Translations under genes and position numbers: made by a program
Assembly (NCBI GenBank): GCA_902800345.1
Contig: CADCDO010000010.1
Coordinates: 1 to 64,000 of the forward strand
DNA from: Fibrobacter succinogenes
Lineage (GTDB): Bacteria; Fibrobacterota; Fibrobacteria; Fibrobacterales; Fibrobacteraceae
Direction of reading: 5' to 3'
Length of the DNA stretch: 64,000 nt
Shown here: in pieces, positions 26,349-35,238 of the stretch
How the letters are laid out: every line of letters starts with the position of its first letter
How positions within the stretch are numbered: position 1 is the first letter of the stretch
Notes under the pieces: model-generated
Told to the model about the DNA's origin: nothing
Databases searched by the model: none
What the model saw: the letters and a program-made list of their open reading frames with translations, nothing else

Positions 26349-29071
26349 ATTTCTCCCTCTTCGATATCGCCCAAGGCGTTGATGCGTTCTTCAAAAATTT
26401 TTGCGAGATTGTTCAGTTCTGCATTTTCGAAAATTTCACGGAGCGATATTTCGATACCATATTGCATGTGTATTTTTTCTAGGAATCGCGTCGCCAAGAG
26501 ACTGTCGCCACCGATTTCAAAGAAGTTGGCGTGTCGGTCAACTTTCTCCAGTGAAAGCAATGACTTCCAGATTTCAGCGAGGTCTGCTTCACGTCCTTCG
26601 TAATTCTCGTTCACATCGGCGGAACTTGTCTTTTTCAAAAATGCGGTAATTGTTTTGCGATCGACTTTAGCATTGGCGGTAAGCGGGAACTTCACGAATA
26701 CTTCAGTCCGTGACGGAATCATGTATGGGACGAGATTTGTTTTCAGGTACTCGTCAAATTCACTGCCAAGAATTTCCTTGGCATCAAAAGCCTTCTTTGC
26801 CACGATTGTTTGTACAAAGTGTGAATTATTTTCGAGAGAAATTGTATCGAACGGTAATTCCCTAAAAATAGATTCCCATTCTTCGTCTGTTAAAAGTGAT
26901 GTAAAACGTCGCAAGCGGGTGTACTTGGCAAAACCGTTTTCTAGCACGGCTGAACTTACGATAGCGACTGGATCGAAATTTTCAAAATCAAGCGCCATAA
27001 ACGTTCCACCTTTTCTTAAAATCATGTAGGCGAACGAAAGCGCATTGGCAGGATTGTTGTAAGTGTGCAAAAAGCCGGCGTCAACAACAAGATCGAAAGA
27101 TTCTAAATCTTGCACACCACCATTTAAATTAAGCTTCTTGAATTTTAGGAATTTTCTCCATTCATCCAACGAACTGCGCGCAGAATCAAGCATTCCACTA
27201 GATTCATCATATAACGTAATTTCCATTCCATTCTTTTCGAACGACTTCAAAAATTCACGTACGCCAAGACCGGAACGTGCGTTCAAAAATGCGATTTTCT
27301 TAGCTCTTTCGTGAATCGCCGCAGTAATAACTTTATTGATGAACGATTTAAACGGAATGCTTTCAGAAAGCAATTTTTCCGGAGCGAATAATTCGTTTCC
27401 TAGAAGGTCTGTTTCTGGACGATTGCCCCTAAGAACATTTTCCAACAATTCAATATTTTCATTGCTGTTCAGTTTCTTCGAAAAATCAGATTCTACAGGT
27501 GGACGGATGCTCTCGAATCCGTTTTTGAAAAGCCAATTGTTCCATAAAGCAAATGCGTTTTTTACATTTTCCGGGACGGTCTTGATATTGGAACGAATCG
27601 CATAAATAAACGATGCTACAGCATTTGTACGGTCATGCAAAGATTCGTCTGCATAATTATCGATGTATTTGTAATCATATTTTGCGATTTTTTCTTTGTT
27701 GAGTGCTGGGATAACTGCAGCGACAATTTCTTTTTTCGCTCCATTCTCAACGACCACAGCCGCGGCATTTACAATATTTGTTTTTTTCTTGATGACGTTT
27801 TCGATTTCACCGAGTTCAATGCGGTAACCGCCAAGTTTAATTTGCGTATCCAAACGTCCTAAAAATTCGGAGTTGCCATCAGGCATCATGCGCACTTTGT
27901 CGCCCGTTCTGTACCAGCGTTCTCCATTCTCGACGGGGAAGCGTTCTTGTGTGAGGTTCGGCTGGTTCAAGTAGCCTTCGGCAACGCCAATGCCACCGAT
28001 CCAAAGTTCTCCAGCATCTCCGGTAGCGCATTCCTTACCGTTTTCGTCCATGACCTTGATTTTTTGGTTTAGCAGCGCCTTGCCATAAGGAATAGATTTC
28101 CATTCCGGTTTCAATTCGTTTACTTCGTACCAAACGGACCAGATGGAAACTTCTGTAGCACCACCTAAGGAAATAAAGCGACATTCAGGCCAAAAGTTCT
28201 TGGTTACGCCAAATAACGGAAGCGGGATCCAGTCGCCCGAAAGCATAACTGTTTTCAACGGAATTTCATTTGCTTCATCGCCTGCGACAATCGTGAACAT
28301 TTCAAAAAGTGCAGGGACCGAATTCCACAAAGTCACTTTCTGATCGCTTGCGATTTGTTTCCAGACATTCGCTTCTTTCTTTGTTTCTTCAGAGAGGACT
28401 ATGACCTTTCCGCCAACGGATAGCATTCCGAAAATGTCGTAAACAGAAAGGTCAAAGTCCAATTCAGAAATGGCCATACAAGCGTCATTTGCAGTTACAT
28501 TAAAACGATTGTTTATATCGCGGATGGTATTACTTACACCGCGGTGCGAAATCATCACGCCCTTGGGAACGCCTGTCGTACCGGATGTAAAAATGATATA
28601 GGCAAGAAGCGATGAGTCTTCGATGATTTCATCAATTGACATCGGCTCGCTTTGCAAGGCCTCTTCAATTTCGACAACGTTCCATGAGGAATATTCTTTG
28701 CGAAATTGTTCCGCATGGATTTTATCTGTAATTATGCCTGATATTTTTGCAGAATCAAAAATCTTGTGCATTCTCTCCATCGGCTGGTGAATGCCGACGG
28801 GGACGTAGGCCGCGCCGACAGCCTGAATGCCTAGCGTGCAGAATACTTGATTCATGCCTTTCGGAAGGACTATGGCGACATAATCTTTCGGTTTGACGCC
28901 AACCTTTTTCAAGCATGTCGCGATTCTCAATGCGCTTTCTGAAAGTGCTCCGTATGTTTTGAAATTGTAGGTACCATCGGATTTGCGCGAAACGAGTGCC
29001 GTTGCATTCGGAATTTCAGACGCCTTTGCAAAAACGGCAGAATGGATGCATTCAAGATTGTGAGTGAACAT
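26345..29071 (-). CDS. NRPS: A(Cys)-MT-PCP without condensation domain
   Basis: A 908-residue synthetase. It starts directly with an A domain (FTSGTTGVPKG near 164, FDLSVYDIFG near 208). The pocket residues D-L-Y (FDLSVY), N (LWNSVP), L-S (VMLSGDW) and L-I-W (SLGGATEVSIW) again read as cysteine. After A8 (GGYRIELGEIE, near 417) there is an insertion of about 300 residues at the place of an MT domain. Its SAM loop is degenerate (FLNARSGLGVREF near 600, in place of LEIGAGTG), so methyl transfer is doubtful. A10 (FPLTANAKVDRK near 800) and PCP (IGGDSLLATR near 858) follow. It has no Cy/C domain and no TE; the free Cy protein at 15845 is the natural partner. Confidence 0.9.
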   Translation of the reverse strand: MFTHNLECIHSAVFAKASEIPNATALVSRKSDGTYNFKTYGALSESALRIATCLKKVGVKPKDYVAIVLPKGMNQVFCTLGIQAVGAAYVPVGIHQPMERMHKIFDSAKISGIITDKIHAEQFRKEYSSWNVVEIEEALQSEPMSIDEIIEDSSLLAYIIFTSGTTGVPKGVMISHRGVSNTIRDINNRFNVTANDACMAISELDFDLSVYDIFGMLSVGGKVIVLSEETKKEANVWKQIASDQKVTLWNSVPALFEMFTIVAGDEANEIPLKTVMLSGDWIPLPLFGVTKNFWPECRFISLGGATEVSIWSVWYEVNELKPEWKSIPYGKALLNQKIKVMDENGKECATGDAGELWIGGIGVAEGYLNQPNLTQERFPVENGERWYRTGDKVRMMPDGNSEFLGRLDTQIKLGGYRIELGEIENVIKKKTNIVNAAAVVVENGAKKEIVAAVIPALNKEKIAKYDYKYIDNYADESLHDRTNAVASFIYAIRSNIKTVPENVKNAFALWNNWLFKNGFESIRPPVESDFSKKLNSNENIELLENVLRGNRPETDLLGNELFAPEKLLSESIPFKSFINKVITAAIHERAKKIAFLNARSGLGVREFLKSFEKNGMEITLYDESSGMLDSARSSLDEWRKFLKFKKLNLNGGVQDLESFDLVVDAGFLHTYNNPANALSFAYMILRKGGTFMALDFENFDPVAIVSSAVLENGFAKYTRLRRFTSLLTDEEWESIFRELPFDTISLENNSHFVQTIVAKKAFDAKEILGSEFDEYLKTNLVPYMIPSRTEVFVKFPLTANAKVDRKTITAFLKKTSSADVNENYEGREADLAEIWKSLLSLEKVDRHANFFEIGGDSLLATRFLEKIHMQYGIEISLREIFENAELNNLAKIFEERINALGDIEEGEI

Positions 29072-29078
29072 AAACTTT

Positions 29079-29822
29079 TTAACCTGCTGTAGCGAGATAT
29101 TCGGGGTATTGTTCGGAGTTTAAAACGAAAAAATGATCGCCTTCAAATTCCTTTTCCTTGAATTCCTGTGTCGTGACGGATTGCCAATGTTGCATGATTG
29201 CTGAAGTAGCCCCGATGTCCCTAGAACCACAATTGATGTAGATGGGAGCATCGATGCGTTCCCCATGATAAATCAAACTTTCATTGAGCGTGTAATCCTT
29301 ACGTACTTCCGGGAGAATGTACTGGAGCAATTCCTTATTCTCAAGAATTTCCTTGGGCGTGGCGTTGTATTTTTTGAGTTCGCGGATAAGCGCATCATCA
29401 CCCATGTATGTCTTGAATTCACCCGGATCTTCGTCTTGTGGAGCCTGGCGACCTGCCGCAATCAACTTTTCAGGGCGTATATTGTATTTGTTTTGCAAAT
29501 AGTCGGCAACGTAGAAAGCCATGGCAGCGCCCATGCTGTGTCCGAATAAGATAAACGGATTGCCTTGAGTCACTTTTACAATGCTTTCGCAAAGCGGTTC
29601 CAGAAGCTTCTTGAAATCACCTACAAATGGTTCACGGCGACGCGTTCCTTTGCCAGGGAGTTCGACACATATAAAATTCATCTTTTTCTTTTCAAGAGTC
29701 CACTTGCGGTATACGCTTGCAGAACCGCCAGCATGATGAAAACAGAAAATTTTTTTGTGCTCGATATCGTTTAGAGCATAGGTGGAGAAGGGGAACCAAC
29801 GTTCCTCAAGAGTTTTTTCCAT
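29079..29822 (-). CDS. Type II thioesterase of the NRPS cluster
   Basis: A 247-residue alpha/beta hydrolase that removes mis-loaded groups from carrier domains. Visible motifs are FCFHHAGGSASVYRKW, VELPGKGTRRREP, the nucleophile elbow LFGHSMGAAMAF, and near the C-terminus GDHFFVLN with the catalytic His. It is like YbtT/PchC. An in-frame TTG lies nine bases upstream, but ATG 29822 has AAGGA nine bases before it and is the better start. Eight bases separate it from the next NRPS gene. Confidence 0.92.
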   Translation of the reverse strand: MEKTLEERWFPFSTYALNDIEHKKIFCFHHAGGSASVYRKWTLEKKKMNFICVELPGKGTRRREPFVGDFKKLLEPLCESIVKVTQGNPFILFGHSMGAAMAFYVADYLQNKYNIRPEKLIAAGRQAPQDEDPGEFKTYMGDDALIRELKKYNATPKEILENKELLQYILPEVRKDYTLNESLIYHGERIDAPIYINCGSRDIGATSAIMQHWQSVTTQEFKEKEFEGDHFFVLNSEQYPEYLATAG

Positions 29823-29839
29823 TTTTTGCAATCCTTACT

Positions 29840-31558
29840 TTAGGTAATGCTCCAGCCTGCTGAAGAATTCCTTATATCCAAGAATTTTTTATAAACGCCT
29901 TCGACATTGCAAAGTTCTTCATGCGTGCCACGCTGTACAATACGTCCATTGTCAATGACAAGAATTTGATCAGCATTTTTGACCGTATTTAAACGATGGG
30001 CAATAGAGATAACCGTTTTTCCTTTGGTAAGTTCTCCAATCGCTTCCATCAGTTCCGATTCATTTTCAGGATCCACAGAAGATGTCGCTTCATCGAGAAT
30101 GACAACCGGCGCATCCTTCAATAGAGCGCGAGCAATAGAGATTCTCTGTTTCTCGCCGCCAGAAAGCGAGCTTCCGTTTTCGCCGATGATTGTATTGTAT
30201 CCATCCGGCAACTGTTCTATGAAATCATGGCAACGAGCGCGCTTTGCGACCTCGACAATTTGCTCATGCGTGGCGTCCGGACAACCGAACTTGATATTAT
30301 TTTCGACGGTGTCGTTGAACAGGAAAACATTTTGGAACACCATCGAAAAATGCGATAGCAATTCATCCGGCGCGTAATTCTTGATGTTTTTTCCGCCGAA
30401 TGTGATTGAACCCGATTGGACATCCCAAAAACGGACAATCAAATTGCATAAAGTTGTTTTACCGCTACCGGAATAGCCCACGATAGCGCATTTGGATTTT
30501 GCAGGAATTTTTGCACTTATCTTGTCCAAGATAATGCGGGAATCGTAACCGAATGTGACATCCTTGATTTCAATATCGGTCTTATTTTCGTCAACGGACT
30601 GCGTTCCTGTAAGCTTTGGAACATTGTAAGTTTCATCCATTTGGTCCATAGCCGTTTCAATCTGTTCCATCATGAAAGCGCCATTGGCGAGCAGTTCCAT
30701 TTGACCATAGACGATAAATCCCGAGACGAGGAACATCATTCCGTAGGTAAAATCCATTGTCCCGTGGAAAGTCATCCAGGCAGCAATCAAGATAACGATG
30801 CCGCTAAAAACTTCCAGTGTCGCTCTAAAAAATCCATGCGGTACAAGAATTGTCTTTTCCATCTTGATTGCCGTTTTTTGAAATTCATTGAACGTTTCGT
30901 CAAGCTTTGATGCATTGCCACGGCCAAAAGAACGGATAACGGCAATGCCGCGGATGTATTCGATGACATCATTCGTAACACGTTCAACGGCTGCATAACG
31001 CTTTAACGAAAGCGAACCGGACTTGTTCTGTATAAGTGTCAATGGGATAAGCGAAAGCAGAATTCCCAAAATTGCGACAATACCGATTCTCCAATCGAAG
31101 ACCATAAGGAAAATGGAAACGCCTATTCCCTGCAAAATGCCGCCCACAACATTGTCCACCGCCATCATGGTGAAATTTTCAAGCGTCGCCATGTTGGTCG
31201 TAATCGTATTATTGATGCGACCGAGCGATTCCTTTGAAAAGTAACCCATCGGTGCATTCTTCAGCTTGTTTCCGAGTTCAATGCGTTTATCCGTAAAGAT
31301 GATGAATCCCGCAGCAGTCATGAAAATATTCGTCAAGAACTTGAGAATAATTTTACCCACAAGTCCAACCGCTAAAATTGCAACTGTTTGCCAAATGACA
31401 TCCATCGAGAGCTTATCAATATGCATGAGCACCCAAAGGAATGCAAATATCGAAGAACAGTTGAAAATCGTATTCAGAATACTACAGACTAGCCCCCAGT
31501 AAATACGTCCCTTGTGCTTTCCGGAAAGCTTGATAATCCTTTTTAAAGTCTTGAGCAT
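29840..31558 (-). CDS. ABC half-transporter (membrane domain + ATPase), YbtP/YbtQ-like
   Basis: A fused permease-ATPase of about 572 residues. The N-terminal half has the six-helix exporter-type membrane domain. The C-terminal half has Walker A GYSGSGKTT, Q-loop FQNVFLF, signature LSGGEKQR, Walker B VVILDEATSSVD and the H-loop AHRL. I place the start at MLKTLKR (31558), which overlaps the preceding stop as TAATG and follows GGAGG; a longer reading begins inside the neighbour. Paired half-transporters next to Cys-derived siderophore synthetases are typically YbtPQ-type. In yersiniabactin these import the ferri-siderophore despite the exporter fold. Direction here is inferred only. Confidence 0.9.
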   Translation of the reverse strand: MLKTLKRIIKLSGKHKGRIYWGLVCSILNTIFNCSSIFAFLWVLMHIDKLSMDVIWQTVAILAVGLVGKIILKFLTNIFMTAAGFIIFTDKRIELGNKLKNAPMGYFSKESLGRINNTITTNMATLENFTMMAVDNVVGGILQGIGVSIFLMVFDWRIGIVAILGILLSLIPLTLIQNKSGSLSLKRYAAVERVTNDVIEYIRGIAVIRSFGRGNASKLDETFNEFQKTAIKMEKTILVPHGFFRATLEVFSGIVILIAAWMTFHGTMDFTYGMMFLVSGFIVYGQMELLANGAFMMEQIETAMDQMDETYNVPKLTGTQSVDENKTDIEIKDVTFGYDSRIILDKISAKIPAKSKCAIVGYSGSGKTTLCNLIVRFWDVQSGSITFGGKNIKNYAPDELLSHFSMVFQNVFLFNDTVENNIKFGCPDATHEQIVEVAKRARCHDFIEQLPDGYNTIIGENGSSLSGGEKQRISIARALLKDAPVVILDEATSSVDPENESELMEAIGELTKGKTVISIAHRLNTVKNADQILVIDNGRIVQRGTHEELCNVEGVYKKFLDIRNSSAGWSIT

Positions 31559-33312
31559 TATGCGACCTCCTTCTGTTCCAAACCTGCCATATGGCGATCC
31601 CACATGGATTTGTACAATGCGCATTTTTTCATCAGTTCTTCATGCGTTCCGCTATCGGCGAGTTCGCCTTTTTCAATGACCAAGATTTTTTCAGCATTCT
31701 TGATGGTCGAAAGCCTATGAGCTATGACGATAAGGACTTTATGATGAATAAGCCGAGAAAGAGCCTTTTGGATTTCGGCTTCATTTTCGGGGTCGGCGTA
31801 TGCGGTCGCTTCGTCCAATATAATGACATCCGCATTTTTCAAGATGGCACGAGCAATAGTAATACGTTGGCGTTCACCTCCAGAAAGCCTGTTGCCAGCA
31901 TCACCGGCTTTTGTATTGTAACCATTCTCGAGCGCGGTGATAAACTCATGGCAGCCGGCGGCCTTTGCAGCTTCGTAAACTTCTTCATCGCTAGCATCCG
32001 GACGTCCCATGCGGATATTTTCCATGATAGATACATTGAACAGGTAATTGTCCTGAGCCACATAGCTGATTTTTTGCATTTGCTGCTTGAATGGAATCTT
32101 GGATAAGCTCACGCCACCGAGCAATATGTCTCCTTTACCAACATCCCAGAAACCGGCCATCAATTTAGCGATAGTCGATTTTCCGCTGCCCGAGTGACCG
32201 ACAATAGCCGTAACGCCAGTTTCTGCCGTCTTGAATGAAATGTTGTTCAGGACATTTTTCTCTTTGTAACCAAATACTACATTTTTGAATTCGAATGAAG
32301 AACCTTTGAACTGAACGTTTTCTTTGGGACGGATTTGGTCCTTTTCTTCTAAAAAGTCATTGACTTGCTTGAAAGCCTGAAAAACCGAAGCAAACATTTC
32401 GGCGTAATTCATCGCAGCAATCATCGGACCTGCAATTCCCATGCTAAGTACGGCACACGTAAGAAATGTTGAAAATTCAATCTTTCCGTTCATGAACAAG
32501 TATGCTCCAAGCGGAAGCGTTACAAGCAGAGTCGAAGAAAGCGTATTCAAGCCAGCAGCCGAGAAAAACCAACAGCCACGCCACCAATCAAGAGTCGTAT
32601 CGCGATAGTATTTGCAGGCGTTCGTGAACTTGCTGAAAGAAGATGCGCTTTGATTAAATGCCTTGATGACTTCAATACCGTTTACGTATTCCACGATGGC
32701 ATCGTTCATATCGGCATTGGCTTTGAAAAAACGCGCGGATTTTTCCTTATAGCCAATCAATTGCCCCATGGTTACCAGAAAACCTAAAGGAATTGTCGCG
32801 ACAGCGCCAAGTGCCATGCGCCAGTCCATTGCAAACAAAACGATAATTATTGTCAAAGGAGTCACAATGTTTGCAGTCATTTCTGGCACCATGTGAGCAA
32901 AAGGCTTTTCAATACGTTCAACCGTATCCACGACGAGCATTTTGTACGAACCGGAAGCCTTGTCCAACATGACTCCCATTGGAATACGTTCCATTTTTTC
33001 TGTAATCCTCGTTCGTATTGTTCTTAAAATTGAAAAAGCCGCTTCATGCGAGGTCATCGTCGAAAGAGTCGATAAAAAGACCTTAATGGCAAAAGCGGCG
33101 ATGGCTACAAATCCGTAAATCAATATATCGTCTTGCGTTATACTCTTGTAGTAGAATGCAGAAAGCAGTTTTGCAACGCAAAAATAAGGAATGACACCAA
33201 TAAGAACACCCAAGACAGCATAAAACGAAGCCTTGAACAGTTGAACTTTTTTATCCCCAGCATACAGCCAAAGTAAATTCAATGAGTTTTTTTGAGTTTT
33301 ATCCGTTGACAT
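31558..33312 (-). CDS. ABC half-transporter (membrane domain + ATPase), partner, first gene of NRPS operon
   Basis: A fused permease-ATPase of about 584 residues. Walker A is GHSGSGKST, Q-loop AQDNYLFN, signature LSGGERQR, Walker B VIILDEATAYADPENE and H-loop AHRLST. The membrane part has six predicted helices. I choose ATG 33312 (MSTDKTQKN) with AGGAA eleven bases upstream over the longer open frame. It shares a one-base overlap with the second half-transporter, so the two are made in equal amounts and probably form a heterodimer. As the first gene of the operon, it places the operon promoter between 33313 and about 33470. Confidence 0.9.
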   Translation of the reverse strand: MSTDKTQKNSLNLLWLYAGDKKVQLFKASFYAVLGVLIGVIPYFCVAKLLSAFYYKSITQDDILIYGFVAIAAFAIKVFLSTLSTMTSHEAAFSILRTIRTRITEKMERIPMGVMLDKASGSYKMLVVDTVERIEKPFAHMVPEMTANIVTPLTIIIVLFAMDWRMALGAVATIPLGFLVTMGQLIGYKEKSARFFKANADMNDAIVEYVNGIEVIKAFNQSASSFSKFTNACKYYRDTTLDWWRGCWFFSAAGLNTLSSTLLVTLPLGAYLFMNGKIEFSTFLTCAVLSMGIAGPMIAAMNYAEMFASVFQAFKQVNDFLEEKDQIRPKENVQFKGSSFEFKNVVFGYKEKNVLNNISFKTAETGVTAIVGHSGSGKSTIAKLMAGFWDVGKGDILLGGVSLSKIPFKQQMQKISYVAQDNYLFNVSIMENIRMGRPDASDEEVYEAAKAAGCHEFITALENGYNTKAGDAGNRLSGGERQRITIARAILKNADVIILDEATAYADPENEAEIQKALSRLIHHKVLIVIAHRLSTIKNAEKILVIEKGELADSGTHEELMKKCALYKSMWDRHMAGLEQKEVA

Positions 33313-33471
33313 AATCGTGAAATTCCTGAAAAAGATAGATTTGGCTAACAAAATTTAAAACAATGTCAATTATTTTTGATGAATTTTTTATAAAATAAGA
33401 CGGATTGGATTTATACAAAACTGTTTGGATTATCGAAGTTTTTTACGAAAATAAGCATTAATTTCAAAAAT
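33313..33471 (-). promoter_or_regulatory. Divergent intergenic region carrying the NRPS operon promoter
   Basis: This AT-rich region separates the 26-kb minus-strand operon from tonB. TTGGATT occurs twice here (near 33404 and 33425) and again inside the adjoining 46-bp element, which suggests repeated regulator contacts. On the minus strand TTGTAT and TTTTAT, 17 bp apart, could be -35/-10 boxes, but the match is weak. I assign the promoter by position. Confidence 0.45.
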
Positions 33472-33517
33472 GTTACCCCAGTCTAATTGGATTGTTTCAA
33501 ACCCGTTTAGAGTAGAA
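33472..33517 (+). promoter_or_regulatory. Shared 46-bp regulatory element, copy 2 (upstream of tonB)
   Basis: A copy of the block at 3433-3478, identical at 39 of 46 positions. TCTAA (33482-33486) and TTAGA (33507-33511) form the same inverted repeat with a 20-bp spacer. It ends 48 bp before the tonB start. It also lies about 160 bp upstream of the first gene of the divergent NRPS operon, so one regulator could act on both. Confidence 0.6.
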
Positions 33518-33565
33518 AATAACGACCATTTGGAGCTATTTTTGAACGTCCTTTGGAAACCTAAA

Positions 33566-34285
33566 ATGACTCAAAAACGGATTTATTCAGCCTTGTCATT
33601 CAAAAAGGCCTTTTACGTGGGTCTTGTGGTCGCCATCCTTATACATGTCGCGACTTTGCTAAACCCATATTTTCAAAAGAAAGAAATCCCGATACATCGC
33701 GCAGATTCCCCCGTAATTCATGCGGAACAGGTTTATATTGCGCCACCTCCCCCACCTCCTGAAGCGCCCAAAATTGAAAAGAAAGTCGTACGGAGCAAAA
33801 TAATCCCGAAGGTCGTTGAAAAACCGGTTGAAGAAACACCTCCAGAACCGGATCCGGTCCCCATCGTGGAAACAGCGCCCGTGGCTGCCGCAGAACCCAT
33901 TGTAGAAGCTCCACCAGCACCACCAACGCCAACGCCTCCTGTAGCCAAGGCTCCTCCAAAACCATCGCCGGATTCCTTGAAAATGGTGACGCGCACCTAC
34001 CTGCGCTCGCTCAAAAAGCAACTGGAGCAAATCAAGGATTATCCTGCGACGGCAAAGCGCTTAAAGCAGGAAGGTACAGTACGTGTGCGCTTTACCATCC
34101 TTGCGGATGGCAAGATTGAACAGATTGAAGTTTCGGAATCGAGCCGCTATTCCTCTTTGGACAATAGCGCTTTGGAAGCCGTTACAAATATGGGCAAATT
34201 CGACCCCATTCCAAAACTTTTAGAAAAAGAACGCTGGCGGATAGAAATTCCAATCCAGTACAAACTTAATGCAGGGAGATCGTAA
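33566..34285 (+). CDS. tonB: TonB energy-transducing protein
   Basis: A 239-residue TonB. There is a single N-terminal membrane anchor (FYVGLVVAILIHVATLL, about residues 15-31), a long Pro/Glu/Lys-rich spacer with PPPPPPEAPK and many VE.P repeats (about 55-140), and a C-terminal TonB domain (YPATAKRLKQEGTVRVRFTI...). An in-frame ATG at 33470 would make the regulatory element coding; ATG 33566 is preferred because the protein then starts just before the anchor. It overlaps exbB as TAATG. Position beside the NRPS operon suggests that it is dedicated to metallophore receptors. Confidence 0.93.
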   Translation: MTQKRIYSALSFKKAFYVGLVVAILIHVATLLNPYFQKKEIPIHRADSPVIHAEQVYIAPPPPPPEAPKIEKKVVRSKIIPKVVEKPVEETPPEPDPVPIVETAPVAAAEPIVEAPPAPPTPTPPVAKAPPKPSPDSLKMVTRTYLRSLKKQLEQIKDYPATAKRLKQEGTVRVRFTILADGKIEQIEVSESSRYSSLDNSALEAVTNMGKFDPIPKLLEKERWRIEIPIQYKLNAGRS

Positions 34286-34851
34286 TGAATTTTATTCTTG
34301 AATTTGTAAAGCAGGGCGGATCTATTGGTTACATCCTGGTGGCAATAAACTTTATCGGTTATGCCATTATCATTTGGAAAGTCATTTCGTTGATTGTATT
34401 TAACAAAACGGTACAACCCCGATTGACGGACAAGGTAATACATCGCGTGGTGACTTGCAATACCGACCATCACATCATTACAGAAAGCATCCGCACCGAA
34501 ATCGGCCTTGCGTTTTCGCCTTTGACAAAAGGGCTTACGACTGTCGAAAATATCGCTTCCATTTCTCCTATGCTTGGCCTCCTCGGTACGGTGGTGGGCA
34601 TTTTCAACGCATTCACGGTGATAGCGGCTTCAGGTCTTGATGATCCATCCGCTTTTGCGACGGGCATCAAGTTTGCTCTCGTGACAACGGTCCTTGGACT
34701 TGTAGTCGCTATCCCGCACGTGCTTGCATTTAATTACTTGAACGCCCGAATGGAGCAGGAACAGGACGAAGTAGAAAACCAAGTGCTTCTGCATTTAGGA
34801 AAAATTTTGCAGGAGCGCGACGCCAGAAGAACGGAGTCCCGTAATGGCTAA
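34285..34851 (+). CDS. exbB: ExbB/MotA/TolQ-type proton channel
   Basis: A 188-residue inner-membrane protein with three predicted helices (about residues 12-35, 95-118 and 132-158). It has the conserved cytoplasmic/helix region LTTVENIASISPMLGLLGTVVGIFNAF and FATGIKFALVTTVLGLVVAIPHVLAFNYL. With ExbD it couples proton flow to TonB. The start overlaps the tonB stop (TAATG), and its own end overlaps exbD by eight bases. Confidence 0.95.
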   Translation: MNFILEFVKQGGSIGYILVAINFIGYAIIIWKVISLIVFNKTVQPRLTDKVIHRVVTCNTDHHIITESIRTEIGLAFSPLTKGLTTVENIASISPMLGLLGTVVGIFNAFTVIAASGLDDPSAFATGIKFALVTTVLGLVVAIPHVLAFNYLNARMEQEQDEVENQVLLHLGKILQERDARRTESRNG

Positions 34852-35236
34852 AAGACGTCATCGCATATCTTTGGACATGACACCACTTATTGACTGTGTC
34901 TTTTTGTTGCTTGTATTCTTCCTAGTGACATCAGTCTTTAAGCAGGACAAGTCCGTCCTCAAGCTTCTCTTGCCCGAAACCTCAAGCGAAGTCAAGCAAG
35001 AAGTTTCCGAGGGATTCTTTATAGAACTTTCCGAAACGGAAATCGCCATCAATGGCGAAATGGCGTCAGTTGAGATCTTGAAGAACAAAAGTGCCGCCGT
35101 GCAAAATAAAAAAGCCCCTGTCGCTTTGAAAATCGACAAGAAGACTCCTTACGAAAAAGTCGCAGAAGTCTTGGATGTTCTCCAGATGGAAAAGATTTAC
35201 AACATACAATTCGTCAATGAATTAAAAAAGGAGTGA
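34844..35236 (+). CDS. exbD: ExbD/TolR-type protein
   Basis: A 130-residue protein with one N-terminal helix containing the conserved proton-binding Asp (MTPLIDCVFLLLVFFLVTS, Asp near residue 16). A periplasmic domain with the usual LKIDKKTPYEKVAEVLDVL follows. It is the partner of ExbB and TonB, and translation is coupled by an eight-base overlap. The RND transporter gene starts three bases after its stop. Confidence 0.94.
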   Translation: MAKRRHRISLDMTPLIDCVFLLLVFFLVTSVFKQDKSVLKLLLPETSSEVKQEVSEGFFIELSETEIAINGEMASVEILKNKSAAVQNKKAPVALKIDKKTPYEKVAEVLDVLQMEKIYNIQFVNELKKE

Positions 35237-35238
35237 GT

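Noticed and set aside
7219-29071. A PKS or ketosynthase module in the cluster
   Set aside because: No KS, AT or KR motif is present in any of the translated proteins.
33470-33565. Longer TonB starting at ATG 33470
   Set aside because: It would place the shared 46-bp regulatory element in coding sequence and put 32 unlikely residues before the anchor.
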